64,000 bases of DNA from Oscillatoria acuminata PCC 6304. GTDB lineage: Bacteria; Cyanobacteriota; Cyanobacteriia; Cyanobacteriales; Laspinemataceae. The notes below the pieces were generated by a model. The model did not search any database, had not been told where the DNA came from, and saw only the letters and a program-made list of their open reading frames with translations. The stretch is from NCBI RefSeq assembly GCF_000317105.1, contig NC_019693.1, forward strand, positions 5,333,227-5,397,226, in the 5' to 3' direction. Position numbers and translations under genes: made by a program. Positions 1-8,331 of this stretch are shown piece by piece (position 1 is the first letter of the stretch; each line of letters opens with the position of its first letter).

Positions 1-1
1 G

Positions 2-349
2 GTGATTGCTAAACCCGGTTCGATTACTCCTCACACTCAGTTTGAATCTGAAGTGTATATTCTTAAGAAGGAAGAAGGGGGCCGTCATACGCCGTTTTTC
101 TCCGGCTATCGTCCTCAGTTCTATGTTCGGACGACTGACGTTACCGGAACCATTAAAGCCTTCACCTCCGATGAAGGGGACGAAGTGGAAATGGTCATGC
201 CTGGAGACCGGATTAAGATGACGGTTGAACTGATCAACCCGATCGCCATTGAACAAGGGATGCGCTTCGCCATCCGTGAAGGTGGACGAACCGTCGGCGC
301 GGGTGTGGTCTCTAAAATCCTCGACCAACCCGTAGTAGCCAAGAAGTAA
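2..349 (+). CDS. tufA: Elongation factor Tu, C-terminal part (5' end outside window)
   Basis: This is the last ~115 residues of EF-Tu, the GTPase that brings aminoacyl-tRNA to the ribosome. The visible part is domain 3: it opens with [19 protein letters not shown], continues with [24 protein letters not shown] and closes with the usual [13 protein letters not shown] tail. These are near-invariant EF-Tu sequences. The first in-frame GTG is internal and is not the start; the gene begins upstream of the window. It is followed by rpsJ on the same strand, the normal str-operon end order in cyanobacteria (tufA-rpsJ). The assignment is certain. Confidence 0.98.
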   Translation: MIAKPGSITPHTQFESEVYILKKEEGGRHTPFFSGYRPQFYVRTTDVTGTIKAFTSDEGDEVEMVMPGDRIKMTVELINPIAIEQGMRFAIREGGRTVGAGVVSKILDQPVVAKK

Positions 350-460
350 ACCGGCGGAAGACGCGATCGCCTTTTAAGGCAAGAGCGTGCTGATTGACGG
401 TAGAGCAGAAAAGTCATCCCAACTTGAGGAGCTTTTCTGCTCTGCTTGTGTCTGTCACTT

Positions 461-526
461 GTTGTTTGTCATTGGTCATTGGTCCTTAGTCCTTAGTCAA
501 ATGACTAATGATTAATGACAAACGAC
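461..526. repeat. Heptamer-type repeat cluster (GTCATTG/GTCCTTA) between tufA and rpsJ
   Basis: The stretch has successive heptamer-like units (GTCATTG, GTCCTTA) followed by partly inverted copies (GACTAAT, GATTAATGACAAAC). The left part, GTTTGTCATTGGTCATTGGT, can pair imperfectly with the right part. It matches the short tandemly repeated repetitive sequences known from filamentous cyanobacteria. Related clusters lie at 16306-16471, 36443-36468 and 62525-62570. No coding potential is visible. Confidence 0.7.
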
Positions 527-561
527 CCATTTATTAACCGAACCTAGACAACTAAAAATCA

Positions 562-879
562 ATGGCAACCTTACAACAGCAAAAAATTCGGATTCGTCTA
601 AAAGCCTTCGATCGCAGATTGCTCGATACTTCCTGCGAAAAAATCGTAGATACCGCGAATCGGACCAACGCCACAGCCGTCGGACCCATTCCTTTACCGA
701 CGAACCGACGGATTTATTGTTTACTCCGTTCTCCCCACGTGGATAAAGATTCCCGGGAGCACTTTGAAACCCGGACCCACCGCCGGATTATCGATATCTA
801 TCAACCGTCTTCTAAAACGATTGATGCCCTGATGAAACTCGATTTGCCTGCTGGTGTGGATATTGAAGTTAAACTGTAA
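562..879 (+). CDS. rpsJ: 30S ribosomal protein S10
   Basis: A 105-residue protein, the normal length for S10, which sits in the head of the 30S subunit (and in NusA/NusB antitermination complexes in bacteria). Recognisable segments are [15 protein letters not shown] at the N-terminus, [10 protein letters not shown] in the loop that reaches toward 16S r[19 protein letters not shown], and the C-terminal [13 protein letters not shown]. The gap after tufA is 212 bp, so it could be co-transcribed or have its own promoter. A strong hairpin terminator follows at 964-994. The start ATG begins [12 protein letters not shown], typical of cyanobacterial S10. Confidence 0.98.
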   Translation: MATLQQQKIRIRLKAFDRRLLDTSCEKIVDTANRTNATAVGPIPLPTNRRIYCLLRSPHVDKDSREHFETRTHRRIIDIYQPSSKTIDALMKLDLPAGVDIEVKL

Positions 880-963
880 AGGTCTTCCTGCTTTGATCGC
901 ACCGTCTGCATAAATCCAGCGCCTCGCTTCTGGCAATGCAACGGACTGTTTTATCTATTTTTT

Positions 964-994
964 AAAAAAGGAGAACTCAGAATTCTCCTTTTTT
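964..994 (+). terminator. Rho-independent terminator after rpsJ
   Basis: An A-rich/T-rich stem (AAAAAAGGAGAA pairing with TTCTCCTTTTTT) closes a short loop and runs into a T-tract. It lies 85 bp after the rpsJ stop and ends the str-operon transcript. The rest of 880-1253 shows no gene; an AT-rich segment before 1254 may hold the promoter of the next gene. Confidence 0.85.
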
Positions 995-1253
995 AAGTAT
1001 TCAACCCGAGACTGAACCTAAAAGCGATCGCCCCTCAATCCATTAAAAATTCTAACTACGCTTAAAAAAAACCCCTTAAAATTGCAACTTTATTAACATA
1101 ACTCTTCAAAAAAGTCAAGTTTTTAAGTCAAAAAAATATCAAAAAACCCAAACTCATCCGTGAGCCAGGACGGGTGAGTTCCTTGTACCGTAATGCCCAG
1201 TTCAAACCTATCAGTTAAGATAAAAGCGAAGTTACTTTTTGGACTGAGGCATA

Positions 1254-1898
1254 ATGCAATCCTCCTCCTCGATCGCCGTTCGAGAACTCCCCCTATTTCC
1301 CTTGCCCGAAGTCGTACTCTTTCCAGGCCGACCCCTGCCCCTGCACATTTTCGAGTTTCGCTACCGAATTATGATGAACACAATTCTGGAGAGCGATCGC
1401 AGATTTGGGGTACTCATGTGGGATCCCGTCAAAGGTCAACCCAGCTCCATCGGGTGCTGTGCGGAAATTCTACAATATGTCCGACTCCCCGATGACCGGA
1501 TGAAAATGCTCACTCTCGGCCAGCAGAGATTTCGAGTCCTAGAATATGTCCGAGAAAAACCCTATCTTGTCGGTTTAGTCGAATGGCTCGAAGATCAACC
1601 CCCTGAGGAAGACCTCCGACCCCTCGCCAGTGAAGTCGATCGCCTCTTACGAGATGTTGTCCGTCTTTCGGGGAAACTCATGGATCAAACCATCGAACTT
1701 CCCGATGACATCCCCGATCTCCCGGTGGAACTCTCTTATTGGGTCGCCAGTAACCTCTATGGCGTCGCTGCCGAACAGCAATCCCTTCTCGAAATGCTAG
1801 ATACCGGAGCCAGACTAGAACGAGAATCAGAAATTCTCACCTCCACCCGCTCTCATCTCGCCGCACGCACCGTCCTCAAAGACACCCTCAATGAGTGA
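1254..1898 (+). CDS. LON peptidase substrate-binding domain protein (Lon N-terminal domain only)
   Basis: A 214-residue protein made of the Lon N-terminal (substrate-binding) domain, without the AAA+ ATPase or Ser-Lys protease domains. The hallmark is LPLFPLPEVVLFPGRPLPLHIFE near residues 12-34, followed by RYRIMMNTILESDRRFGVLMWD and a helical C-terminal half. In many cyanobacteria this stand-alone gene sits just downstream of rpsJ, as here. Its exact role is unknown; substrate recognition or protein quality control is an inference from the domain. The start is the ATG at 1254, just upstream of the conserved REL-PLFPLP segment. Confidence is high for family, low for function. Confidence 0.93.
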   Translation: MQSSSSIAVRELPLFPLPEVVLFPGRPLPLHIFEFRYRIMMNTILESDRRFGVLMWDPVKGQPSSIGCCAEILQYVRLPDDRMKMLTLGQQRFRVLEYVREKPYLVGLVEWLEDQPPEEDLRPLASEVDRLLRDVVRLSGKLMDQTIELPDDIPDLPVELSYWVASNLYGVAAEQQSLLEMLDTGARLERESEILTSTRSHLAARTVLKDTLNE

Positions 1899-1914
1899 GC
1901 AAAGGCTCTGGATA

Positions 1915-1950
1915 TTGGATTTTAGATCGGCGATCGCCTCTAAAATCCAA
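1915..1950. terminator. Hairpin between two convergent genes
   Basis: A perfect 12-bp stem (TTGGATTTTAGA with TCTAAAATCCAA) encloses a HIP1-like GGCGATCGCC palindrome. It lies between the stops of the convergent genes ending at 1898 (+) and 1980 (-), a position expected for a bidirectional terminator. There is no clean T-run, so this is tentative. Confidence 0.45.
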
Positions 1951-1979
1951 CATCTCCATCTTTCTAACGTTCTAACGTT

Positions 1980-3368
1980 CTAAAATCTCCATCGTCCCAC
2001 TCTCCCATACCAATGGCGAAGGGCCAACCAAACCGCCGAAAGCAAACCGGCAACACTTAACGTCAAACCCGTATAACTGCCAATTAATCCCCAAATCGGC
2101 AGAACCGCACCGGCGATCGTACAAATCAGTGCCGCTAACGAAGCCCGCTTCTGATTTCCCAAGCCCCATACCAACACCAGCAGGATGGGAGAAAGTAACA
2201 GCCAAGCGAGGTTCACATCCATCACCCGACTAAAATAAGTCAAACTCAACAGTCCGGCAAAAAACAAACCCCCCGCCAGGGAAACATCAATCAGACGCAT
2301 CGGGACCGATAAATAAAGCAGGACAATCCACCACAAAAATACCCCCGGTGCCAACAACAGCAACCGAGGCAGCACCCCCGTCTTGCGGACCGTCTCCGTT
2401 GCCGTAAATACCCCAAAAGGATTGCGAACCGAAACATTATCTTCAAATACCCAACTAAAACGGGTCCCCGAACGTTCCTGGTTCCGCGCCGTGGGGATAA
2501 TCCCACTGGCAAAATCGGCTTTAGGAAAATTGGCCAATGCCGTGAGGCGAAAATTAGACAGAGATTCGCCTTGGGAATTGTAAACCCAACGCGGTCCTCC
2601 TTGAGCCTTGTAAGTCACCCGAAAGCGAGTTTCTTCCCCGGGTTGTAACGCAAAGGGAAAGCCATAATCTCCCGGATTAATTTGCAGCATTCGCTCCCCA
2701 TCCCGCTCCACTTTAAAGTTTTGCACCAGGGAATAACCATAAGGGGGCGGAATTTCAAAGAAAAAAGTCCGCGCTTCTCTTAGGGTGTTAATCACTTCGT
2801 ATTCCGCTTCAAACTCGGCCAGATAAATGGCTTTGTTATTGCTAACATCCGTCGATTGGTTAAGGGTGACGGAAATTTCTGAACCGGAGAGGGCCAGGAA
2901 ACGGTTAACCTGTCGGATATCCTCAATTTCAACGAGCTGCCCATTAACCCAATTGCTGTATTTATAGGGTTCTTCAATCTCATAGCGAACCCGAGGAGAA
3001 GGCTGTTCCAATCGTTCCCCCGAAACGCTGGCGGCTATGTCTTGAACCCGGGATTGTTCCCAGTGATGGTAGCGATTGGCTAAGGTGGAAGATAAAAAGA
3101 ATCCGCCGATTAAAAAGGCCAGAATTAAAATAAAATGGGGTAACTTTTGCAGCAAGACCAAATAACTGCCCACCCAATCTTCTAGGAGAGGGAAGGGGGG
3201 TTCCGGTTGTCGGTAAGTCCATTTGATGGCGGCGATCGCCAATCCGAACACCACTAAAAAAATTCCTAAACTGAGCGATAAACTCAGAATGCGATCGCCA
3301 AACTGCATCAATTGATTAGGATGAGTCAGATCCGGTAATGCCGGAATGCCTTGAACCGTTGGATACAT
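1980..3368 (-). CDS. Polytopic membrane protein of unknown function with a large soluble domain
   Basis: I do not recognise a named family. The 462-residue protein has two hydrophobic helices near residues 30-50 and 77-97, a soluble β-rich domain at about 100-335 (with stretches such as EISVTLNQSTDVSNNKAIYL and PPPYGYSLVQNF), and five more hydrophobic helices between about 335 and 455. That topology, with a soluble domain between N-terminal helices and a C-terminal helix bundle, recalls CreD-like inner-membrane proteins, but no diagnostic motif was seen, so this is only a suggestion. It is convergent with the LON-domain gene and appears monocistronic; the ATG at 3368 is the only good start. 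Confidence 0.75.
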   Translation of the reverse strand: MYPTVQGIPALPDLTHPNQLMQFGDRILSLSLSLGIFLVVFGLAIAAIKWTYRQPEPPFPLLEDWVGSYLVLLQKLPHFILILAFLIGGFFLSSTLANRYHHWEQSRVQDIAASVSGERLEQPSPRVRYEIEEPYKYSNWVNGQLVEIEDIRQVNRFLALSGSEISVTLNQSTDVSNNKAIYLAEFEAEYEVINTLREARTFFFEIPPPYGYSLVQNFKVERDGERMLQINPGDYGFPFALQPGEETRFRVTYKAQGGPRWVYNSQGESLSNFRLTALANFPKADFASGIIPTARNQERSGTRFSWVFEDNVSVRNPFGVFTATETVRKTGVLPRLLLLAPGVFLWWIVLLYLSVPMRLIDVSLAGGLFFAGLLSLTYFSRVMDVNLAWLLLSPILLVLVWGLGNQKRASLAALICTIAGAVLPIWGLIGSYTGLTLSVAGLLSAVWLALRHWYGRVGRWRF

Positions 3369-3608
3369 AATTCAGGTAAAGCTGAAATCCCCCAGCTTCT
3401 CAAAGGGGTAAAGTAAGTTAGAATACGTTCATTGATCTATCCCCATCGCTACATCTGGGGGTCAGACTCTGAACTGGATTTGTTACATCCATAGAAAGCA
3501 GCAGAAGGGTTACATCCTCGATGGCGATCGCCCCGGGAAAAAATGACATCCTTTAGTCATGCGATCGCCATAAAACTGTCACATCTACTGACTATTCTTT
3601 TTATAGAG

Positions 3609-3677
3609 AACAATGACGTTCACTTCTCACACCACATCAGAACCTCGCTCAAAAGCTCCGAGCGGGGTCTTTTTTTT
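3609..3677 (+). ncRNA. yfr1: Yfr1-like small RNA with its own terminator
   Basis: A TATAGA box (3602-3607) is followed by a short transcript-like unit. It has a single-stranded pyrimidine-rich core ACTTCTCACAC (3622-3632), a spacer, then a 9-bp hairpin (ACCTCGCTC with GAGCGGGGT, one G-U pair) and eight T. Length (about 65-69 nt), order and core match the cyanobacterial small RNA Yfr1, whose ultraconserved core is known as ACUCCUCACAC; here one C is T. Yfr1 is a regulatory RNA that acts through this unpaired core on outer-membrane/porin-type mRNAs. The transcription start is estimated, and no protein-coding gene precedes this terminator on this strand. Confidence 0.7.
3642..3677 (+). terminator. 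Rho-independent terminator of the Yfr1-like RNA
   Basis: Nine-base-pair GC-rich stem, nine-base loop, followed by C and eight T. It serves no upstream protein gene on the plus strand, which is why a short RNA gene was inferred. Confidence 0.85.
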
Positions 3678-3724
3678 GACCCCCATCGGGGTTGGTAATT
3701 CCAGTGAACTGCCTTCCGCATTTG

Positions 3725-3871
3725 ATCCGGAATTCAGTTGTTAAAGGTCTTTAAAAACCCGCAGCGTCCAGCCTGGGGCTACACAGACAAAGCCTGCCTA
3801 TGCGCTGGCGCGCAGGCTACGCCAAACGCAGGCTCAAGAGAAAACCGACTTTGACCAACCGGATTGGGTAT
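3725..3871. repeat. MITE-like element, family A (diverged copy)
   Basis: The copy shares the family A core (AGGTCTTTAAAAACCCGC, GGGGCTACACAGACAAAGCC) and ends in CAACCGGATTGGGTAT. It is the same orientation as the well-preserved copy at 31954-32075. The left inverted repeat is degraded and the central stem is expanded by extra CAGGCT-containing sequence. Confidence 0.65.
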
Positions 3872-3920
3872 GAGATAGATGCTTCATATCCTAACCTCAC
3901 CAACCGGAATTGAACATCCC

Positions 3921-4769
3921 CTAATCCGACTTAATCGCGACAAAATCGTAACTGCCGAAAATTTTCAGGGTTTCCGTGTGGGAGCGTAATTCCTGGAACG
4001 CTGATTCCACCGAGGATTTTCGAGAATCGCATTCTAAATCCAGAAAAAACAAATATTCCCCGAGCGATCGCTTCGTGGGGCGAGATTCAATCCGACTTAA
4101 ATTAATCCCCCGACTGGCAAAGACTTGAAGCGGTTGAGAAAGCGCACCGGGAAGATTTGACGGGACGCTAAACCCCAACGAGGTATAAGCCCCCCCGGGA
4201 GAGGGTTGTAAACTCACCACCCAAAACCGAGTGCAGTTATCGGGGCGATCGTTAATGGGAAAAGCGATGATGGGGAGATCGTAAAGTTCAGCAGCGCGTT
4301 GAGAAGAAATTGCAGCAGCGAAGCGATCGCCTTCTAACTGTTGCACCGCCTCCGTGGTTGAATTCGTCGGAATTAATTGCACCCAAGGCAGAAACTGTTC
4401 CAACCATCCCTGACATTGAGCTAACGCTTGGGGATGAGAATAAACCGTTTTGATTGCTGATAACTCGGGGACGGGTGAAATCAGGGCATGGGAAATTGGC
4501 AACACTAGCGCCCTTTGAATTTGCAGATTATCTAACTGCCAGATGGCATCTAGGGTCATCGGCACACTGCCTTCCAGGGAATTTTCCACGGGCACTACAG
4601 CGCGTTGAGCTTGCGATCGGGCAACAGCGCGTAAGGTTTGGGAGATACTGGGATAGGGACACAACAGACATTCTTCCCCGGTATCTTGCTGCAACTGGTC
4701 CACATAAGCGATCGCTGCCGCTTCGGAATAGGTGCCTGGAGGCCCTAAATAGGCAATGGATACAGTCAT
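3921..4769 (-). CDS. pheA: Prephenate dehydratase
   Basis: A 282-residue monofunctional prephenate dehydratase, which converts prephenate to phenylpyruvate in phenylalanine synthesis. The catalytic domain (about 1-185) starts with IAYLGPPGTYSEAAA and contains VPVENSLEGSV and the dehydratase signature NCTRFWVV. A C-terminal ACT regulatory domain (about 195-275) carries SRIESRP, the phenylalanine-binding motif, so feedback inhibition is expected. There is no chorismate mutase domain, as is usual in cyanobacteria. The gene stands alone on the minus strand; start MTVSIAYLG is unambiguous. Confidence 0.96.
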   Translation of the reverse strand: MTVSIAYLGPPGTYSEAAAIAYVDQLQQDTGEECLLCPYPSISQTLRAVARSQAQRAVVPVENSLEGSVPMTLDAIWQLDNLQIQRALVLPISHALISPVPELSAIKTVYSHPQALAQCQGWLEQFLPWVQLIPTNSTTEAVQQLEGDRFAAAISSQRAAELYDLPIIAFPINDRPDNCTRFWVVSLQPSPGGAYTSLGFSVPSNLPGALSQPLQVFASRGINLSRIESRPTKRSLGEYLFFLDLECDSRKSSVESAFQELRSHTETLKIFGSYDFVAIKSD

Positions 4770-5160
4770 CGCAGGTTTCCTCAGTTAACTCGGTTCTTTT
4801 TGAAACATAGCAAAAGGGCGAACACCAGAAAACTCCAACAAGTTGGGTCTACATTATCCGGGTGCGCCGGTGAAAATTTTGGGGTGAGTTTGTCCCCATT
4901 GATTAAGTTTTTTAGGGGTTTTCTCAGAACTAGAGTAAGATTAACGGCAAGTTAAAGCGGTTATTCTCAGGACTTACGCCAGCTATAACATCGACCCCTA
5001 AATGCATAAGCCCTGATTCTACTATCGCCCGGGTCATTTCCCGTATTTAATCACTAAATGGCCCAGAGTAAAGCCTGATCCGCTAAAGTTTACACTTTGT
5101 TAAAAAATGTAAATTTTGATAGCGTAGTAATTAAGAAACCTCACCCTGAGTTTAAGCCCC
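4770..5160. other. Intergenic region between divergent pheA and DUF1997 gene
   Basis: This 391-bp stretch must hold promoters for both flanking genes. No ORF or strong hairpin is visible. A candidate promoter for the plus-strand gene lies near 5096-5125 (TTGTTAA, then AT-rich DNA with GATAGC), but it is weak. Confidence 0.4.
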
Positions 5161-5751
5161 ATGCATACTATCCGGTTTGTCGCGTCTCAGTCTGTGTCCA
5201 TAGCTGTTCCTGTCCAACCTGTTCCGATTCAACATTACCTGCGCCAACCCCAACGCTTAATTAGAGCCCTTGTGGATCCGACTCGCACCGAACAATTAGG
5301 GAAAGAACGGTTTAGATTAAAAATGCGTCCCTTAGAGTTTATGATGCTGTGGATTCAACCCACGGTGGATCTCAGAGTCTGGGCAAAACCGGATGGGACC
5401 GTTCATTTAGTTTCCGTGGGGAGTGAAATCCGAGGGATTGAATATATCGATCGCCGCTTTTGCCTGGATTTGGTGGGGAAACTCTCCCCGGTGGAAGAAG
5501 GGGGAGTGACTTATTTGAAGGGAAAAGCAGATTTAGTCGTCGAGGTAGATTTGCCCCCGCCCCTGTGGATGGCCCCAAAATCTTTATTAGAAACTACTGG
5601 GAATGGATTGCTTAAGAGTGTGTTGCTGACGATTAAGCAACGGTTGATGCACCAGTTGTTGCTGGATTATCGTCATTGGGCATCGGATGCCACCGAGTCG
5701 GAGTTGGCGGTGGGGAGTCAGGTGCTCTCGCCGAATACACCCCCGGCATAA
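5161..5751 (+). CDS. DUF1997 family protein, copy 1
   Basis: A 196-residue member of DUF1997, a family found in cyanobacteria and plastids whose biochemical function is not established. Family-typical segments are the N-terminal FVASQSVSIAVPVQPVPIQHYL, RFRLKMRPLEFMMLWIQPTVDLRVW and LPPPLWMAPKSLLETTGNGLL. No signal peptide or membrane helix is seen. It is followed 117 bp downstream by a paralogue with about half of its residues identical by eye. The C-terminal 20 residues are not shared and look disordered. Function is unknown; lipid or membrane binding has been suggested from the fold but cannot be shown here. Confidence 0.88.
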   Translation: MHTIRFVASQSVSIAVPVQPVPIQHYLRQPQRLIRALVDPTRTEQLGKERFRLKMRPLEFMMLWIQPTVDLRVWAKPDGTVHLVSVGSEIRGIEYIDRRFCLDLVGKLSPVEEGGVTYLKGKADLVVEVDLPPPLWMAPKSLLETTGNGLLKSVLLTIKQRLMHQLLLDYRHWASDATESELAVGSQVLSPNTPPA

Positions 5752-5868
5752 GGGATACCGGGCGATCGCGAGTTCTGCCCTTGGGTACATAGAAAATATT
5801 GCCAATAAATGTAAACTACTGTAAGGTTTATGAAACCCGCTTAACAAATATTCATAGAGTCTCCTCCC

Positions 5869-6423
5869 ATGTACTATCAGTTTGTTGCCACACAATCGGT
5901 TGATCTGGCTGTTCCACAGCAACCTGTAGAGATTGAGAGGTATTTGCAGTCCCCTGAACGGATTGTTAGGGCGATCGCAGATCCCAGCTGCATCGAACAG
6001 TTAAGTAGCAATTGCTACCGCCTGAGAATGCGCCCCTTAAACTTCTTTACTTTAAAAATCGAACCCACCGTAGACATGAAAGTTTGGGCGGATGGGGAAG
6101 GCACAATTTGTTTAGAATCTGTAGGCTGTAATTTGCGTGGGATTGAAACCATTAACGAACATTTTCAGTTAGAACTGAGTGGGACAATGGAAGCCTATCG
6201 CAATCAAGGGAAGACTTTTTTAGGAGGGGATGCGGAGTTAGGATTAACCATTTACCTACCCCCACCGTTTTCGATAATGCCAAAATCCATGATTCAAAGT
6301 ACGGGGAATAATTTACTCGGAAATGTCCTGCTGAAAATGAAGCAAGGATTAATGCAGCAGTTATTATTAGATTACAAAATTTGGGCCAACGCCGAGCAAG
6401 GTCAAGAACTGGTGGCGGCATAG
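5869..6423 (+). CDS. DUF1997 family protein, copy 2 (tandem paralogue)
   Basis: A 184-residue paralogue of the preceding gene. The alignment is collinear: FVATQSVDLAVPQQPVEIERYL, YRLRMRPLNFFTLKIEPTVDMKVW and LPPPFSIMPKSMIQSTGNNLL match the corresponding parts of copy 1. This shows a tandem duplication, either here or in an ancestor. Each copy has its own upstream gap with an AT-rich segment containing AATGTAAA, so separate promoters are possible. The start ATG (MYYQFVATQ) is preceded by CTCCTCCC and no clear Shine-Dalgarno. Function is unknown. Confidence 0.88.
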   Translation: MYYQFVATQSVDLAVPQQPVEIERYLQSPERIVRAIADPSCIEQLSSNCYRLRMRPLNFFTLKIEPTVDMKVWADGEGTICLESVGCNLRGIETINEHFQLELSGTMEAYRNQGKTFLGGDAELGLTIYLPPPFSIMPKSMIQSTGNNLLGNVLLKMKQGLMQQLLLDYKIWANAEQGQELVAA

Positions 6424-6626
6424 ATTAGGGTTCAGGAGGTTGGGACAGGAGTTGAGAGTTCGGGCCCGAAACCGAGTTTCCCTGATGGAATGGGTTGCTT
6501 TGTTGTTAGCATTTTTGTAAAGCAACCCGGTTGTCTTCGTCCCGACGCTTGAGGCAAAGGAGCTTGATTTAATCACAGGTTAGTTAAACATCTTAGGGCA
6601 ATGCGTTATAATAGGCGAGAACATTT

Positions 6627-7238
6627 GAAGGCAAACCTATTGTCAGATATGTCACGCCCAAAGAAGCAGCGTTCATCCTTGGAGTCCACGAAAGAATACT
6701 CCAAGGATGGGATGAAAATGGATCAATCGAGACCATCAGAACTCCTGCTGGGCTCATACGATACAACGTTGAGTCTTATGCTGCCTTCTCAGGCAGTGAC
6801 AAACGTAAAGTCGTTATCTATACCAGAGTTAGTAGTCGCGCCCAGCAAAGCGACCTCAACCGACAGGTTGCCGGACTCTCAAGCCTGTATCCCGAAGCCG
6901 AAGTTATCGCAGAAATCGGAGGTGGACTCAACTTCACAGAAAAGAAAATGCTTACCTTATTGGGACAAGTTCTGTCAGGAAATGTCCGCATGGTTGTCAT
7001 TGCACACAAAGACCGATTGGCAAGATATGCCTGACGGCACAACAGGTTTGACTTGTTTCGATGCGGGAGCGAACAAAACAGGTGTAAACTCGTGGTTCTC
7101 AATCAGACAAGTCTCAGTCCAGAATGAGAAATGGTTGAGGACTTCCTCGCCATCCTCTACGGCTTTAGCTCCCGACTCTCCGGAGCAGGTAAATACAAAA
7201 CTCAGGTCAAAGAAGATCCGGATTTACCCCAGTCCTGA
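6627..7238 (+). pseudogene. tnpA: IS607-family serine recombinase TnpA, broken
   Basis: In the frame of 6648 the DNA encodes RYVTPKEAAFILGVHERILQ (MerR-like HTH), then VVIYTRVSSRAQQSDLNRQV with the Y-x-R-V-S-S catalytic serine motif, MVVIAHKDRLARY and LVVLNQTSLSPE, ending EDPDLPQS. This is the full IS607 TnpA plan. It is interrupted by TGA at 7032-7034, with scrambled sequence after RLARY, and by TGA at 7125-7127. No good start codon remains upstream of the HTH. It therefore cannot make an active recombinase. The long open frame over the same DNA in another phase (from 6601) is an out-of-frame reading. Confidence 0.85.
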
Positions 7239-8331
7239 ACTAAATAAAGTCTGGCGTAAATGGCTGGCGGCTTGTCGATACTGCTACAACCAAGCAATTG
7301 CATTGTCCAGGAGTGGTAAACGACTAAGCAAACTGAAATTACGCAATGAAGTGATGCAGAGTGATTTACCTGCATGGGTCAAAGAAACACCCTGCCACAT
7401 TCGGCAAAATGCCATATTTGATGCCTATCTCGCCTGGATAGCCAGTCCTGGCGCAAGGTTTAGAAGTTGTCGTGACAGTTCTCAAGCAATTAAGTTCAAT
7501 GATGCTAATTTCTCTTTAGGGAGTTGGTATCCAAGACTAACGAAAGGATTGACTTTTACCGCTTCTGAACCTATCCCTAAAACTTGTGACCAAGGGACTC
7601 AGTTGGTGTTTGCCAAAGGTCGATGGTTTGCGGTTTTCCCTGAACCTGTTGCCGTTACCTCAACTGAAGCTACTGGCGTGATTGCATTAGATCCGGGCGT
7701 CCGAACTTTTATGACCGGGTTTGATGGTTCACGATTTTTAGAATTTGGCTCCGGAGATATAGGACGCATCACTCGGCTATGCCAACATCTGGATGATTTG
7801 ATGAGCAGAATCGCCAAGGAACCTAATCGTTCACGGCGACGCCGGATGAGGCAAGCGGCTCAACGAATGAGAACCAAAATCCGCAATCTAGTTGATGAGG
7901 CCCACAAACAAATTGCTCACTACTTGACTCGTAACTACAGTGTAATTTTTCTGCCGACCTTCGAGACTTCCAACATGGTTGCCAAGGTGAAGCGGAAAAT
8001 CAGATCTAAGACTGCCCGAGCAATGCTAACATGGGCGCATTATCGATTCAAACTAACCCTGAGACATCAAGCGGAAATAACTGGAACCACAGTTGTAGAT
8101 GTGACCGAAGAATACACCAGTAAAACCTGTACTCACTGTGGTCACCTTCATTCTAAACTAGGTGGCTCAAAAGTGTTCCGTTGTCCTGAGTGTGGTTTCA
8201 CTCTACCACGAGACTGGAATGGTGCTTTTGGAATCTTTCTAAAAGCTTTGCGGGATACCGCCTCTGTTACCTTCAACGGTGATAGTGCTGTCGTCGCATT
8301 GCCCGGGAACAACCGGACAAATGTCGCGTAA
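7135..8331 (+). CDS. tnpB: IS607-associated RNA-guided nuclease TnpB
   Basis: About 398 residues if started at the TTG at 7135; homology begins at KLRSKKIRIYPSPELNKVW (about 7195). TnpB proteins are RNA-guided DNA nucleases, ancestors of Cas12, using an ωRNA from the element's 3' end. The RuvC residues are present: Asp at codon 7690 (ALDPGVRTF), Glu at 7963 (LPTFE) and Asp at 8212 (PRDWNGAF). The zinc ribbon is intact (CTHCG ... CPECG). So the gene looks functional although its recombinase partner is dead. The in-frame DNA upstream to 6601 overlaps the tnpA remnant in another phase and should not be counted as TnpB. The true start is uncertain. Confidence 0.88.
   Translation: MRTSSPSSTALAPDSPEQVNTKLRSKKIRIYPSPELNKVWRKWLAACRYCYNQAIALSRSGKRLSKLKLRNEVMQSDLPAWVKETPCHIRQNAIFDAYLAWIASPGARFRSCRDSSQAIKFNDANFSLGSWYPRLTKGLTFTASEPIPKTCDQGTQLVFAKGRWFAVFPEPVAVTSTEATGVIALDPGVRTFMTGFDGSRFLEFGSGDIGRITRLCQHLDDLMSRIAKEPNRSRRRRMRQAAQRMRTKIRNLVDEAHKQIAHYLTRNYSVIFLPTFETSNMVAKVKRKIRSKTARAMLTWAHYRFKLTLRHQAEITGTTVVDVTEEYTSKTCTHCGHLHSKLGGSKVFRCPECGFTLPRDWNGAFGIFLKALRDTASVTFNGDSAVVALPGNNRTNVA

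Noticed and set aside
6601-7134. In-frame N-terminal extension of TnpB starting at ATG 6601 (576-residue reading)
   Set aside because: The same DNA in another phase encodes the IS607 recombinase remnant. The extension has no transposase similarity and is an out-of-phase translation.
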